The notes under the pieces: model-generated
Databases searched by the model: none
What the model was told of the DNA's origin: nothing
What the model saw: only the letters and a program-made list of their open reading frames with translations
Shown: piece by piece, positions 25,545 to 34,790 of the stretch
Position numbering within the stretch: the stretch's first letter is position 1
How the letters are laid out: every line of letters starts with the position of its first letter
Program-made: the position numbers and the translations under genes
Origin: Paenibacillus marchantiae
Lineage (GTDB): Bacteria > Bacillota > Bacilli > Paenibacillales > Paenibacillaceae
Length of the DNA: 64,000 nt
Reading direction: 5' to 3'
Assembly (NCBI RefSeq): GCF_028771845.1
Contig: NZ_CP118270.1
Location: forward strand, 5,456,001-5,520,000

Positions 25545-26861
25545 TTAAGTATGTGCTTCTTGAGCTTGTACAGGCTGTACGGGCAGACTCTCTTTTTTAA
25601 ATCCGAGGTTAAAGAAAACATTGAGCAGGATGGCACACAGACTGCCTGTGATAATACCATCACCAACAATAATGCGGATACTTTGAGGCAGCTGGGCAAA
25701 CAGATCCGGCACAGCCGTGACGCCAAGACCGAGTGAAACCGAACAAGCAACGATTAACAGATTGGATTGCTTGCTGAAATCCACATGTTGCAGCATTTTA
25801 ATCCCGGATGAGACTACCATGCCGAACAGAACAACCGTTGCCCCGCCGAGTACCGCGCTGGGAATAATCGTTGCGAATGCCGCAACTTTGGGGATCAGTC
25901 CAAGAAAAATCAGAATACCTCCGGCTGCAACAACCACATTGGTCGTTTTCACTTTGGAGAGCTGAACCAAACCGACATTCTGAGCAAATGTGTTATACGG
26001 AAAAGCATTGAAGATACCACCAAGTACAAATGCCAGACCTTCTGCGCGGTATCCTCGTGCCAAATCCTTTTCGTTAATCGGTTGATCACAGATTTTGCTC
26101 AAGGCCATAAACACACCTGTAGATTCGATAATGACAACTGTGCCGACAATAATCATGGTAATGATCGGACCGATTTCGAAGGTAGGCCATCCAAAGTAAA
26201 AGGGCTGGGGCAAATGAAACCAAGAGGCTTCCTGTACAGAGCTGAAATTCACTTTCCCCATGATGGCAGCGACGAGGGTACCCACAATAATACCGAGGAG
26301 AACTGCGAGGGATTTGACAAAGCCGCGAGCATATCGATTCAGCACCAGAATGAAGAGCAATACCCCGAATGAGAGCGCCAGATTGTCCAGACTTCCGAAA
26401 TTCTCACTGTTTGCTCCACCTGCCATGTTCTTGATGCCCGTTGGAATTAACGCCAGACCAATAATGGTTACGACTGTTCCAATCACAACGGGAGGAAACA
26501 GTTTGACGATTTTACTAAAGAAAACAGCACATATAACGATGAATATCCCTGCTGCTATGATGGAACCGTAAATGGCCGGAATTCCATATTGTGATCCAAT
26601 CGCAATCATGGGAGTCACAGCAACAAATGAGCTTCCAAGAACCGCTGGCAAGCCAATCCCCAAATACTTCCCTTTACGTGCTTGAAGCCATGTCGCGATA
26701 CCACAGGTTAACAGGTCAATCGATACCAGATACGCCAATTGTTCCGCAGTCAGGTTTAACGCTCTTCCCACAAGCAGCGGAACCAAAATGGCCCCGGCAT
26801 ACATCGCCAATACGTGCTGAATTCCCAGTGAAAAAATCCTCATTCTCTTGGTTTCTCTCAT
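25545..26861 (-). CDS. Xanthine/uracil permease family protein (PbuX-like)
   Basis: A 438-residue NCS2 nucleobase:cation symporter with about 12-14 membrane segments. The N-terminal QHVLAMYAGAILVPLLVG segment, the YLGIGLPAVLGSSFV loop, and the family signature QNVGLVQLSKVKT, just after FPYNTFA, are typical. PbuX (xanthine) and the uric acid permeases PucJ/PucK share this pattern. I lean to xanthine on overall likeness, but substrate choice is not decided. I start it at ATG 26859-26861 with AGGGGG nine bases upstream. The gap 26862-27211 has no recognisable purine riboswitch. Confidence 0.85.
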   Translation of the reverse strand: MRETKRMRIFSLGIQHVLAMYAGAILVPLLVGRALNLTAEQLAYLVSIDLLTCGIATWLQARKGKYLGIGLPAVLGSSFVAVTPMIAIGSQYGIPAIYGSIIAAGIFIVICAVFFSKIVKLFPPVVIGTVVTIIGLALIPTGIKNMAGGANSENFGSLDNLALSFGVLLFILVLNRYARGFVKSLAVLLGIIVGTLVAAIMGKVNFSSVQEASWFHLPQPFYFGWPTFEIGPIITMIIVGTVVIIESTGVFMALSKICDQPINEKDLARGYRAEGLAFVLGGIFNAFPYNTFAQNVGLVQLSKVKTTNVVVAAGGILIFLGLIPKVAAFATIIPSAVLGGATVVLFGMVVSSGIKMLQHVDFSKQSNLLIVACSVSLGLGVTAVPDLFAQLPQSIRIIVGDGIITGSLCAILLNVFFNLGFKKESLPVQPVQAQEAHT

Positions 26862-27114
26862 CCCTACCTGCCCCCTGTAATTTAGAATCACTTTACCGCT
26901 GCAAAAATCATGTTATGTTGATTCACATTATATAAACAATTGCGGGAAGTTCCATTATCCATAACATAGAATTGTTGCAGGTTATAAAGAGACCTCATTA
27001 TATTGGGCATTTTGTACAAAAAAGGGATGAGCACAGCTTCTTTTAACGTTATATTACCTCACATGAAATCCCGAAACACCTTTACTTCTCCCGATCATCC
27101 CCATCGAAAAACGT

Positions 27115-27141
27115 AAAAAGGCCAGCCAGAAAATTCTGGCT
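27115..27141 (-). terminator. Intrinsic terminator after the Dabb gene
   Basis: AGCCAGAA and TTCTGGCT arms (with GGTT/GGCC outer bases) followed by TTTTTAC on the minus strand, 70 bases past the stop codon. The rest of 26862-27114 shows no gene I believe. Confidence 0.75.
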
Positions 27142-27211
27142 AACCTAATCATTTCAGAGCCACCGCCATGGCGACTTCTTATGCATAATATAATATGGAC
27201 AATATGCAGAC

Positions 27212-27511
27212 TCAAATCGAATAATCGACCACAATTACATTCTCCAGCCACTCATTCAGGGAGGCTACAAATGCCTGATGTGCAGGATGCGGGCCATAAG
27301 CACGCAGCGCTTCCTGATCTTCAAATGTCACTCTCAGGCCAAGTGTGAAGCCCTGAATATGATCCGTCTCCTCTGTTACATTAATACCTGCGGTGAGATC
27401 CACAATTCCAGGAATCTGTTCCTGTAACGCGAGTAATTGAGCTACCAATTCTTGCTGTTTGACCGTAGTGATTTTATCGTTCAATTTGAATGCGACCAAA
27501 TGTTCATACAT
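27212..27511 (-). CDS. Dabb family stress-response A/B-barrel protein
   Basis: A 99-residue dimeric alpha/beta-barrel protein. The YEHLVAFKLND start, a central GFTLGLRVTFEDQEALRAY and the PHPAHQAFV motif are diagnostic for Dabb. Members include stress proteins and polyketide cyclases; this one has no assigned reaction. It lies 35 bases after the padR gene on the same strand and probably belongs to the yhgE-like/padR unit. Confidence 0.88.
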   Translation of the reverse strand: MYEHLVAFKLNDKITTVKQQELVAQLLALQEQIPGIVDLTAGINVTEETDHIQGFTLGLRVTFEDQEALRAYGPHPAHQAFVASLNEWLENVIVVDYSI

Positions 27512-27546
27512 TATCTTTTCACCTCATTCCTTTAACGAGTAGTGAT

Positions 27547-28092
27547 TTAGCTTTTTAATACTCTGCTCTGAACATGATGCAGAAGTTTCTGAAGCCAGAT
27601 CATATCACTCTGAATGGAGTGGTACGCGTGATCTCGCATCAACAACAGTGCATCTTTCAGATCCTCCTCCACATCAATCTCCTGAGGTGTATGAGATTCA
27701 ATATATTCCAGCCTCTTATTCATCTTCTCAATAATATCCTCAATCAAATACGCGATCTTCTGATTATCCACCTTATCCAAATGGACCAACGCAGCGTATA
27801 AGGACTGTACATTCGTAAACTTCTGGAACACCTTATATATGCTCTGTTCAAGGGACTGACGTCCTTTTTCGGTAATTCCATATGTCGTTTTGTCTGGTCG
27901 ATTTTCACTCTGAATTGTTTCTACCTTCTCAATAAGACCCTTCTTCAGCAACACTTCAAAATTATAATAAATGGTACCTTCGGTAATCTTGGCATCCGTT
28001 TGATCCAGATGTTTCCCAATTCGCTTCTTAATATCATAGGGATAATAATTCCCTTCACTTAGTGCACCGAGTATAAATATTTGAATCGACAT
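27547..28092 (-). CDS. PadR family transcriptional regulator
   Basis: A 181-residue regulator. The winged-helix region (about 1-85) reads QIFILGALSEGNYYPYDIKKRI at the start and TTYGITEKGRQSL in the wing. A helical C-terminal domain carries EDIIEKMNKRLEYIESHT. It lies 70 bases downstream of the YhgE/Pip-like exporter gene, a classic regulator-exporter pair, and probably represses that operon. A near-perfect palindrome at 29351-29370 upstream of the exporter gene is a candidate site. Confidence 0.92.
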   Translation of the reverse strand: MSIQIFILGALSEGNYYPYDIKKRIGKHLDQTDAKITEGTIYYNFEVLLKKGLIEKVETIQSENRPDKTTYGITEKGRQSLEQSIYKVFQKFTNVQSLYAALVHLDKVDNQKIAYLIEDIIEKMNKRLEYIESHTPQEIDVEEDLKDALLLMRDHAYHSIQSDMIWLQKLLHHVQSRVLKS

Positions 28093-28162
28093 GTGACTGC
28101 CCCCATTCTGCTAATCGAAGGGCATAGCTTCTTCTTCATCGCCTACCCTCATATCTTCTATT

Positions 28163-29320
28163 TTATATCATAACGGGCTGTTGTACAGACTCCTGTGTGG
28201 TACTAGTTTGCTTGGCTTTTTTGAAATGATGAATGGCTGTATTGATAACAAAGGCTCCCACACCAACCAATGCCAGCCCAACAGCATAATGCACCGTTCG
28301 TCCCCCACCGAAGAGAATATTGTAATCCAGATGCGTTGAATAGAACATCGGTGTGATTTGACTTACGAATTTGAAATATCCTGGCATCATCTCCGGTGAC
28401 ATGGACGTCCCGTTTGCAATGGATTGGCTGAGTACGAATATCATATTGATCAGCATTCCGCCTTGACCCAGAAGCATGATAAAGATACTTGTAAACTCAA
28501 TCGACACAAACAACTGCAAACTATGCACCATCCACAGTTTCAAAAACGCTTCCACGCCATACCCTTGCACCATAAAATAAATGCCTATCCCTACAAGTGG
28601 AGCAAGGATGGAAACAAGCAGGTTGACTCCTCGCATTGCAAAGAATGCTTTCCATTTCCCCATCTGTCCTTGCAGTTGTTTCATGCCGCCAATGCTTTGC
28701 ATCGCATAGATCATGGCTCCAACATAGAGCGCCATGGTGATAAACATCGGTGCCATCTGATTTTGCATGCCTGCTGGTTGCGGGTTGCTCAGAACGATGT
28801 CGGATGATACTTTGTCCATGGTCGATTCCACAATCTGTTTCGATTGCTCCGCAGGAACCTGCATACTGCTCAGCACACCCTCAAAGCTCTGTGCCTGAAC
28901 CTGAGCACCGATCTGCGCAGTGATTTGAGCAGCTACATTTTTCATTGAACTGGTGATCGTTGTTGGGTTCGATTCATTAATCAGGTACTGGAGCTGAGCT
29001 TTACCGCCTTGTTCAGACAGTTTCTCCGTAAAATCACCCGGTATACGTATGATCATATGAATATCCCGATCTTCAAGCCCTGTCTTTGCCTGTTGCAATG
29101 ATTCGTTGGTTACTACCTTAAATGGCAATTGTTCTTGCAATTTTTGTACAAACTCAGTACCGGATTGCTGGTCCTCGTTGACAATGGCCACCGTAAGATT
29201 GGTTACATTTTTGGGGATTGCACTATATCCCGACATAAAAACGGTCAACATTACAATCTGATAAAAAACGATCATGAATATGCCTGCCTTGACTCCGCCG
29301 TGCTTCAGTATGTTCTTCAC
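28163..29320 (-). CDS. YhgE/Pip-type ABC-2 membrane protein (DUF3533-like)
   Basis: A 385-residue membrane protein with one N-terminal segment (about 15-35), an extracytoplasmic domain (about 40-190) that begins LTVAIVNEDQQSGTEF, then about five membrane segments including QSIGGMKQL and the C-terminal VGLALVGVGAFVINTAI. The layout matches the YhgE/Pip and DUF3533 members of the ABC-2 permease group. No ATPase gene is adjacent. It is much shorter than B. subtilis YhgE, which has a long coiled-coil loop. The PadR gene downstream suggests induction by a hydrophobic compound. It reads divergently from the P450 gene. Confidence 0.85.
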   Translation of the reverse strand: MKNILKHGGVKAGIFMIVFYQIVMLTVFMSGYSAIPKNVTNLTVAIVNEDQQSGTEFVQKLQEQLPFKVVTNESLQQAKTGLEDRDIHMIIRIPGDFTEKLSEQGGKAQLQYLINESNPTTITSSMKNVAAQITAQIGAQVQAQSFEGVLSSMQVPAEQSKQIVESTMDKVSSDIVLSNPQPAGMQNQMAPMFITMALYVGAMIYAMQSIGGMKQLQGQMGKWKAFFAMRGVNLLVSILAPLVGIGIYFMVQGYGVEAFLKLWMVHSLQLFVSIEFTSIFIMLLGQGGMLINMIFVLSQSIANGTSMSPEMMPGYFKFVSQITPMFYSTHLDYNILFGGGRTVHYAVGLALVGVGAFVINTAIHHFKKAKQTSTTQESVQQPVMI

Positions 29321-29350
29321 TCTTTACTCCACCTTGTTGTTTTAATTTAA

Positions 29351-29370
29351 ACTACTTGAATTAAAGTACT
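29351..29370. promoter_or_regulatory. 20-bp near-perfect palindrome (candidate PadR operator)
   Basis: ACTACTTGAATTAAAGTACT differs from its own reverse complement at only two base pairs. It lies 30 bases from the exporter gene start and 47 from the P450 start, in the divergent intergenic region, so one bound dimer could govern both genes. PadR sites often have ATGT/ACAT arms; these arms differ, so TetR-type binding is also possible. Confidence 0.5.
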
Positions 29371-29417
29371 CTTATTTGTTATATTTGTCAATGAGACCAA
29401 CCAAGGAGGCGAAACGA

Positions 29418-30671
29418 ATGACGAAGAGCTCTATTATTTCTCTGTCAGAAATCACGAATTTCCAATCGAAAGAAGAAGAATTCAGTCCCTACCGTTGGTA
29501 TCGCAGCATGTTGAATCAGGAACCTGTCATCTACAATGAAGAGACCGATTCCTGGCATATATTCAAGTATGATCTTGTCAAAACCGTGCTTAATGATCAC
29601 GAGCACTTCTCCAGTGTGAGAAAAAGATCAATTGTGAACGTCGGATATTCAAGTGAAGAAAAAGGTGCGGACAGCGAGCATCACATGCCGGACAAGCTGG
29701 ATATTCACAATGTAGATCCGCCGGATCATCGCAAGCGGAGATCATTGCTGGCAAGTGCGTTTACACCGAGAAGTCTCAAGCTTTGGGAACCGAGAATACA
29801 GGCAGTGGCCGAAGAGCTAATTAAAGAGTTTGAGCATCAATCAGAAGTGGACATTGTTGAAGCTTATACGAGCATGTTTCCTGTCATTATCATGTCTGAC
29901 CTGCTTGGCGTTCCTTCCAAAGATCGTCATTTGTTCAAGGGTTGGGTGGACACCATGTTTATGCCCACTACCGATGCCACCTTTGATCAAATTAACGAAA
30001 TGAAAAAGATTGCCGGCGAAGAATATTTTAAATACTTGTATCCCTTCGTTGTGTCCAAAAGATCCAATCTGGGAGAAGATATCATATCCGACCTGATCCA
30101 GGTGGAAGTGGATGGCGAGCACTTTACGGATGAAGAGATTGTGCGAACCACCATGTTTATTCTGGGTGCTGGCATAGAAACAACAAGCAACCTGCTGGCC
30201 AACTCGTTCTATGCCCTTCTGTATGATCAACCGGAATTGTATGCCGAACTCAGGGATAACCTTGAGCTTGTTCCAGCCGCGGTAGAGGAAATGCTGAGAT
30301 ATCGCTTTCACATCAGCAAAATGGACCGGATGGTCAAAGAGGATAACGATCTGCTTGGTGTTAAACTGAAAAAGGGAGACGCTATCGTAGCGTGGATGAG
30401 TGCAGCCAATATGGATGAGAACATGTTCGAAGACCCGTTCACCTTAAATATTCATCGATCGAACAATAATAAACAGCTTGCATTTGGTTTTGGTACTCAC
30501 TTCTGTCTGGGGGCACCACTGGCGCGTCTGGAGGCCAAAATTGTACTGACCACATTTTTAAAAACCTTCACCAGCATTGAACCCGTGGAAGGATTCAATC
30601 TGGAGGAAAACCTGACTGCCTCTGCGGCCGGACAATCTTTAACGACCCTTCCGCTGAAGCTATATACGTAA
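29418..30671 (+). CDS. Cytochrome P450
   Basis: A 417-residue soluble bacterial P450. The I-helix oxygen-activation motif GAGIETTSN lies near residue 245, the K-helix ExxR in EEMLRYR, and the heme-binding loop FGFGTHFCLGAPLARLE at about 348-364 with Cys355 as the ligand. It looks like the bacterial CYP107/109 group but I cannot name the subfamily. The start ATG 29418 lies eight bases after AGGAGG. No ferredoxin or reductase gene is adjacent, so redox partners must come from elsewhere. It is divergent from the exporter gene and ends at a bidirectional terminator. Confidence 0.96.
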   Translation: MTKSSIISLSEITNFQSKEEEFSPYRWYRSMLNQEPVIYNEETDSWHIFKYDLVKTVLNDHEHFSSVRKRSIVNVGYSSEEKGADSEHHMPDKLDIHNVDPPDHRKRRSLLASAFTPRSLKLWEPRIQAVAEELIKEFEHQSEVDIVEAYTSMFPVIIMSDLLGVPSKDRHLFKGWVDTMFMPTTDATFDQINEMKKIAGEEYFKYLYPFVVSKRSNLGEDIISDLIQVEVDGEHFTDEEIVRTTMFILGAGIETTSNLLANSFYALLYDQPELYAELRDNLELVPAAVEEMLRYRFHISKMDRMVKEDNDLLGVKLKKGDAIVAWMSAANMDENMFEDPFTLNIHRSNNNKQLAFGFGTHFCLGAPLARLEAKIVLTTFLKTFTSIEPVEGFNLEENLTASAAGQSLTTLPLKLYT

Positions 30672-30737
30672 ATTCATCTGACGTAAATTCATTTATGAAT
30701 TGATAATCTTCACTATATTTTCGATGGATAAAATCAA

Positions 30738-30772
30738 AACAAAAAGAGCAGATCTCATCTGCTCTTTCTTTC
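30738..30772. terminator. Bidirectional terminator between P450 and tetR-like genes
   Basis: AAAGAGCAGA-TCTCA-TCTGCTCTTT is flanked by A-rich and T-rich sequence on both sides and lies between two convergent genes. Confidence 0.88.
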
Positions 30773-30780
30773 TACATTCG

Positions 30781-31365
30781 TTAATTCAGTAAACCTGTTC
30801 CATTCATCATATATGGCACCACTCGCTCGGCCAATTCAGCCGGGGATTCCTGTCTCTCCTCCAAATTCCAGCGATACGTCACCCCATAGATGGACCAGCT
30901 CAGCATCGTTGCCAAATACGCCAATGTTTTGGGTGGCTCTGCTCCATCTGTTTGACTCATGGCAAGCTCCAGAACGAGCTTCTCTAACTGGGCCTTAATA
31001 TTTTCTTCAAAGATTGGCGCTACGGACTCATATTTCTTAATACATTGGTTACTTGAATCATGATAATTACATAACGAGATCACCAGTTGCTTCAGGGTCT
31101 CTTCTGTCAAATGTGCCTCTGCATCAATCTGTTTGAGCACATATTCTTGGAAAGCATAGGACAAAACGGATTCAAGCAGTTCATATTTGTCTGCAAAATG
31201 GGCATAGAATGTGGCCCGGTTAATCGTCGCCTTTTGTGTAATATCCTGAACTGTGATGGCTGAGAAATCCTTTTTATTCAAATGATAAAAAAACGCATCC
31301 TGAATTAATTGACGGGTTCGGATCACCCGTGGATCATTGGGATTTGGAGAAAACTCACCTGACAT
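30781..31365 (-). CDS. TetR family transcriptional regulator
   Basis: A 194-residue repressor. The N-terminal HTH (about 15-65) has TRQLIQDAFFYHL, ITVQDITQKATINRATFYAHFADK and YELLESVL. The remaining helical region binds an unknown ligand and carries a C-terminal domain like the YcgE/TetR_C_7 group. I start it at ATG 31363-31365, 11 bases after AAGGGA. An in-frame ATG further upstream has no site. It is divergent from the old yellow enzyme gene, which it may control. Confidence 0.9.
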   Translation of the reverse strand: MSGEFSPNPNDPRVIRTRQLIQDAFFYHLNKKDFSAITVQDITQKATINRATFYAHFADKYELLESVLSYAFQEYVLKQIDAEAHLTEETLKQLVISLCNYHDSSNQCIKKYESVAPIFEENIKAQLEKLVLELAMSQTDGAEPPKTLAYLATMLSWSIYGVTYRWNLEERQESPAELAERVVPYMMNGTGLLN

Positions 31366-31580
31366 ATACAAAGTGTCCCTTCTAATCGATCTTGTAATCA
31401 AACTTCTTAATGCTCTGCTCCTATTATAAATAGCTCCTGTTAGCTCAACAAGTAATCCGGGGTTAAACCAACATTATTATGGTCGCTTCGCTTAAGCAAC
31501 ACATTGGATAAATCGTCGGTTGATGCAGCCACTCTCCATTGATAATATTGCACTCGTACCCCGCTTGGAGGTGCACTATT

Positions 31581-32720
31581 ATGGAGGTGTTTGACTTGAG
31601 TAATCATCAACAACAAGTTCAATCCACGGAAAATCTGTTTCAACCTTATACGATTCATAACTTAACCCTGCAGTCTCGCATCGTTATGCCCGCTATGGGT
31701 CGGGCTTTCTCACCCGATGGTGTACCGGGTACCGATGTAGCGGCTTATTATCGCAGACGTGCCGAAAATGGCGTCGGACTTATTATTACCGAAGGTGTAA
31801 CCATTGATCATCCGGCGGCAACCAGCGAACCGCGTGTTCCCCGTTTTCATGGTGAAGAAGCATTGAACGGCTGGGCAGAAGTCGTCAGACAAGTTCATGA
31901 AGCAGGGGGCAAGATTTTTCCTCAGCTCTGGCATATGGGTATGGCTCGTCCAGCGGGATCGCAGCCTCATCAGGAAGCTCCATCCATTGGACCGTCGGGT
32001 ATTGATCTCGAGGGAAATCTGACGGGTGAACCGATGACAGACGAAGAAATCGCCAACATCATTCAGGCTTTTGTGGACGCAGCAGTTCATGCCAAACAGC
32101 TTGGGTTTGACGGCATTGAAATTCAAGGAGCACATGGTTACCTGGTTGACCAATTCTTCTGGGACAGAACAAATACACGGACAGACCGCTACGGCGGTGA
32201 TCTTATCAAGCGTACGCAATTCGCTACCGAACTTATTCAAGCAATCCGTTCTGCCGTGGGTCCCGATTACCCGATTGCCATTCGTTTGTCGCAATGGAAA
32301 ATGAGTGATTATTACGTCAAACCGCTGGACACACCAGATAAGCTGGAGTTATTCCTGAATGTGTTGGTAGAGGCCGGCGTCGATATATTCCATTGCTCAA
32401 CACGACGTTTCTGGGAGCCGGAATATGAAGGTTCGGAACTTGGATTTGCCGGCTGGGTGAAAAAACTGACAGGCAAACCAACGATAGCCGTGGGTTCTGT
32501 CGGTCTGGATGATGAATTTACAAGTCTCTATACGGAAGGTAAAGGTGCAGGACACAAGGATTTAGATGATCTTCTCCTTCGTTTGGACCAGCAGGAATTT
32601 GATCTGGTTGCCGTTGGACGCGCACTACTGGCTGATCCGGCGTGGGCTGTGAAAATCCGTGATGGCCGTGTGAATGAAATTCAGGCTTTTTCGCCAGAAG
32701 CACTTGCTACGTTGCTATAA
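31581..32720 (+). CDS. NADH:flavin oxidoreductase (old yellow enzyme family)
   Basis: A 379-residue FMN enzyme that reduces activated C=C bonds, for example in enones and nitro compounds. The TIM barrel starts with LFQPYTIHNLTLQSRIVMPAM. The FMN-proximal and catalytic motifs are GIEIQGAHGYLVDQFFW and NTRTDRYGG, with RAGVGR-like VGRALLADPAW near the C-terminus. The start ATG 31581 lies nine bases after TTGGAGG. It is divergent from the TetR gene, a frequent arrangement for electrophile-sensing detoxification. Confidence 0.94.
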   Translation: MEVFDLSNHQQQVQSTENLFQPYTIHNLTLQSRIVMPAMGRAFSPDGVPGTDVAAYYRRRAENGVGLIITEGVTIDHPAATSEPRVPRFHGEEALNGWAEVVRQVHEAGGKIFPQLWHMGMARPAGSQPHQEAPSIGPSGIDLEGNLTGEPMTDEEIANIIQAFVDAAVHAKQLGFDGIEIQGAHGYLVDQFFWDRTNTRTDRYGGDLIKRTQFATELIQAIRSAVGPDYPIAIRLSQWKMSDYYVKPLDTPDKLELFLNVLVEAGVDIFHCSTRRFWEPEYEGSELGFAGWVKKLTGKPTIAVGSVGLDDEFTSLYTEGKGAGHKDLDDLLLRLDQQEFDLVAVGRALLADPAWAVKIRDGRVNEIQAFSPEALATLL

Positions 32721-32773
32721 CAATAATTTAGGTTCAAATTAATATTGTTATCCGTTAAATGAGCTATAATTGA

Positions 32774-32826
32774 ACCAAAATACTCGTCATCCATCTAGTT
32801 AGGGACAGCGGGTATTTTGGTTTTTT
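32774..32826 (+). terminator. Intrinsic terminator after the old yellow enzyme gene
   Basis: CCAAAATAC and GTATTTTGG arms enclose a 29-base loop and are followed by TTTTTT. Confidence 0.8.
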
Positions 32827-32923
32827 ACATGTTTGACAAAACAGAGCGAGCAATATCGTCCAAGAAAGTTCCTTCTTTTCATATTATAATGACATTTAAC
32901 TTACCAGAAAGAAGGTGCAGCAG

Positions 32924-33775
32924 GTGACTCGCGAAGTGCGAACCGTCGTGTTCGATACCGATTTACAGCTCGAAGCCTATCAATTTGAAGGTATTATGCA
33001 GAAATTCCCCAATCATTTTCATGACTATTACGTCATTGGATTTATTGAGCAAGGCAAGCGACATCTCGTATGTAATAACGAAGAATATATCCTAAACACT
33101 GGAGACATGATTATTTTTAATCCGCATGATCCCCATGCCTGCGAACAGGTGGACGGCAGAACTCTGGATTATCGCTGCATCAACATTCAACCTGAGGTCA
33201 TGCGCCAATATGTGCTGGAAATTACCGGACAAGATTATTTGCCACGGTTTACTTCCCCTGTTCTCTATCAGAGCGAACATGTTACTTCTTTGCATGAGCT
33301 GCATCAGATGATCTTGGAAGAGCAAGCTGACTTTCACAAAGAAGAACTGCTGCTCTTTCTGCTGGAACAGCTGATGAGAGAATATGCCGATGCCGAACCG
33401 CCCATTTCCGCCCAGGACGTCACCATCGAGATTAGACTCATATGCGAGTACATAGAGACTCATTATATGGAGAGCATTATGTTGAACCAATTAGTCGAGT
33501 TAACAGGGCTGAGCAAGTACCATCTATTGCGTTTGTTCACTCGTCAAAAAGGGATATCTCCCTACCGCTACCTGGAAACGATTCGCATCAATCAGGCCAA
33601 ACGGCTATTGGAACAAGGCCAGCTCCCGATTGAGGTTGCAGCGCAGACCGGTTTCAGTGACCAGAGTCACTTTACGAATTTTTTCAAAAAGCTAATTGGC
33701 TTGACCCCCAAGCAATACAGACGCATCTTCAACCATGAAGTGGATCCAAAGCGCACAGCGGATGATCTGTCATGA
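32924..33775 (+). CDS. AraC family transcriptional regulator with cupin domain
   Basis: A 283-residue regulator. A cupin-type N-terminal domain (about 15-130) carries [19 protein letters not shown] and [11 protein letters not shown]. Two C-terminal HTH motifs (about 175-275) carry [19 protein letters not shown] and [24 protein letters not shown] 32924 lies eight bases after AAGG and is preferred over GTG 32915. The exporter gene downstream overlaps it by four bases (ATGA), so it most likely regulates its own operon. The ligand is unknown; AraC proteins with cupins often bind amino acids or small organics. Confidence 0.93.
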   Translation: MTREVRTVVFDTDLQLEAYQFEGIMQKFPNHFHDYYVIGFIEQGKRHLVCNNEEYILNTGDMIIFNPHDPHACEQVDGRTLDYRCINIQPEVMRQYVLEITGQDYLPRFTSPVLYQSEHVTSLHELHQMILEEQADFHKEELLLFLLEQLMREYADAEPPISAQDVTIEIRLICEYIETHYMESIMLNQLVELTGLSKYHLLRLFTRQKGISPYRYLETIRINQAKRLLEQGQLPIEVAAQTGFSDQSHFTNFFKKLIGLTPKQYRRIFNHEVDPKRTADDLS

Positions 33776-34695
33776 CAGGTCAGAACAAAATTTCCACTGG
33801 ACACCTGCTAGCCTTACTTACGATCCTGATCTGGGGAACAACGTTTATCTCCACCAAGGTGCTACTGATCGATTTCACGCCGGTGGAGATTCTCTTTTTC
33901 CGTTTCGTGATTGGCTATGTGGTGCTCTTCCTGATCTATCCGCGGTTAATGCGAATTACCTCACTCCGAGAAGAAATGCTGTTTATCGGTGCTGGATTAT
34001 GCGGGGTTACGTTATATTTTCTCATTGAAAATATTGCCCTGGTGTACACCTTAGCTTCTAATGTAGGTGTTATTGTATCGATTGCCCCTTTCTTTACCGC
34101 AGTCCTTGCACATTTCTTTCTGGATGGAGAGAGATTGCAAAAGCGGTTTATCTTGGGCTTCGCCATTGCCTTGTCTGGCATTATCCTTATTGGATTCAAC
34201 GGCAGTTTCATTCTGCAACTGAATCCCCTGGGGGATCTGCTCGCTTTCGTGGCACCTGCTGTGTGGGCGATCTACTCTGTTCTCATGCGCAAAATAGGTG
34301 AACTTCCCTATCACACCATCGGTGCTACACGCAAAGTATTTTTTTATGGACTATTATTCATGCTGCCGGCTTTGTTCCTGTTCGAATTCCACTTCGATCT
34401 CGGGCGCTTCGCCAACATGACCAACCTCTCGAACCTTCTCTTTCTCGGACTGGGTGCCTCGGCCTTATGTTTTGTAACCTGGAACCGGGCAGTGAGTCTG
34501 CTGGGAGCCGTCAAAACAAGTGTGTACATATATTTGGTGCCTGTCATTACTGTCGTCGCTTCTGCACTGATTCTACATGAACGGATTACCTGGATAACGC
34601 TGCTTGGCGCTCTATTAACGTTGCTCGGATCATTTATTTCAGAGAAGAAAGTGCACAGAAAAGACCACCGTAGTACGTTGCCAGAACTTGAATAG
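33772..34695 (+). CDS. EamA family (DMT) transporter
   Basis: A 307-residue protein with about ten membrane segments and two EamA repeats (about 8-140 and 155-290). Family signatures include [16 protein letters not shown] at the start and [14 protein letters not shown] in the second half, ending [12 protein letters not shown]. EamA proteins commonly export amino acids or metabolites. Its start overlaps the AraC gene stop by four bases, so they form a regulator-exporter operon ending at a terminator. Confidence 0.93.
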   Translation: MTGQNKISTGHLLALLTILIWGTTFISTKVLLIDFTPVEILFFRFVIGYVVLFLIYPRLMRITSLREEMLFIGAGLCGVTLYFLIENIALVYTLASNVGVIVSIAPFFTAVLAHFFLDGERLQKRFILGFAIALSGIILIGFNGSFILQLNPLGDLLAFVAPAVWAIYSVLMRKIGELPYHTIGATRKVFFYGLLFMLPALFLFEFHFDLGRFANMTNLSNLLFLGLGASALCFVTWNRAVSLLGAVKTSVYIYLVPVITVVASALILHERITWITLLGALLTLLGSFISEKKVHRKDHRSTLPELE

Positions 34696-34726
34696 TATAT
34701 GGTTTCATCGTCCAAAACTCAAAGAA

Positions 34727-34755
34727 AGGCATTAATCCATTACGGATTAGTGCCT
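34727..34755. terminator. Bidirectional terminator between eamA-like and rluF genes
   Basis: AGGCATTAATCC and GGATTAGTGCCT arms with a five-base loop lie between the two convergent genes. T-runs are short on both sides. Confidence 0.7.
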
Positions 34756-34790
34756 CTTCATTTTGCCAGGACATTGAGCAGATGCAACTT

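Noticed and set aside
26862-27060. Purine riboswitch upstream of the xanthine permease-like gene
   Set aside because: I looked for the conserved core pairing and loop sequences of the purine aptamer and did not find them.
27054-27251. Frame of 65 codons on the minus strand after the Dabb gene
   Set aside because: It overlaps the Dabb gene end, spans a terminator hairpin and has no good ribosome site.
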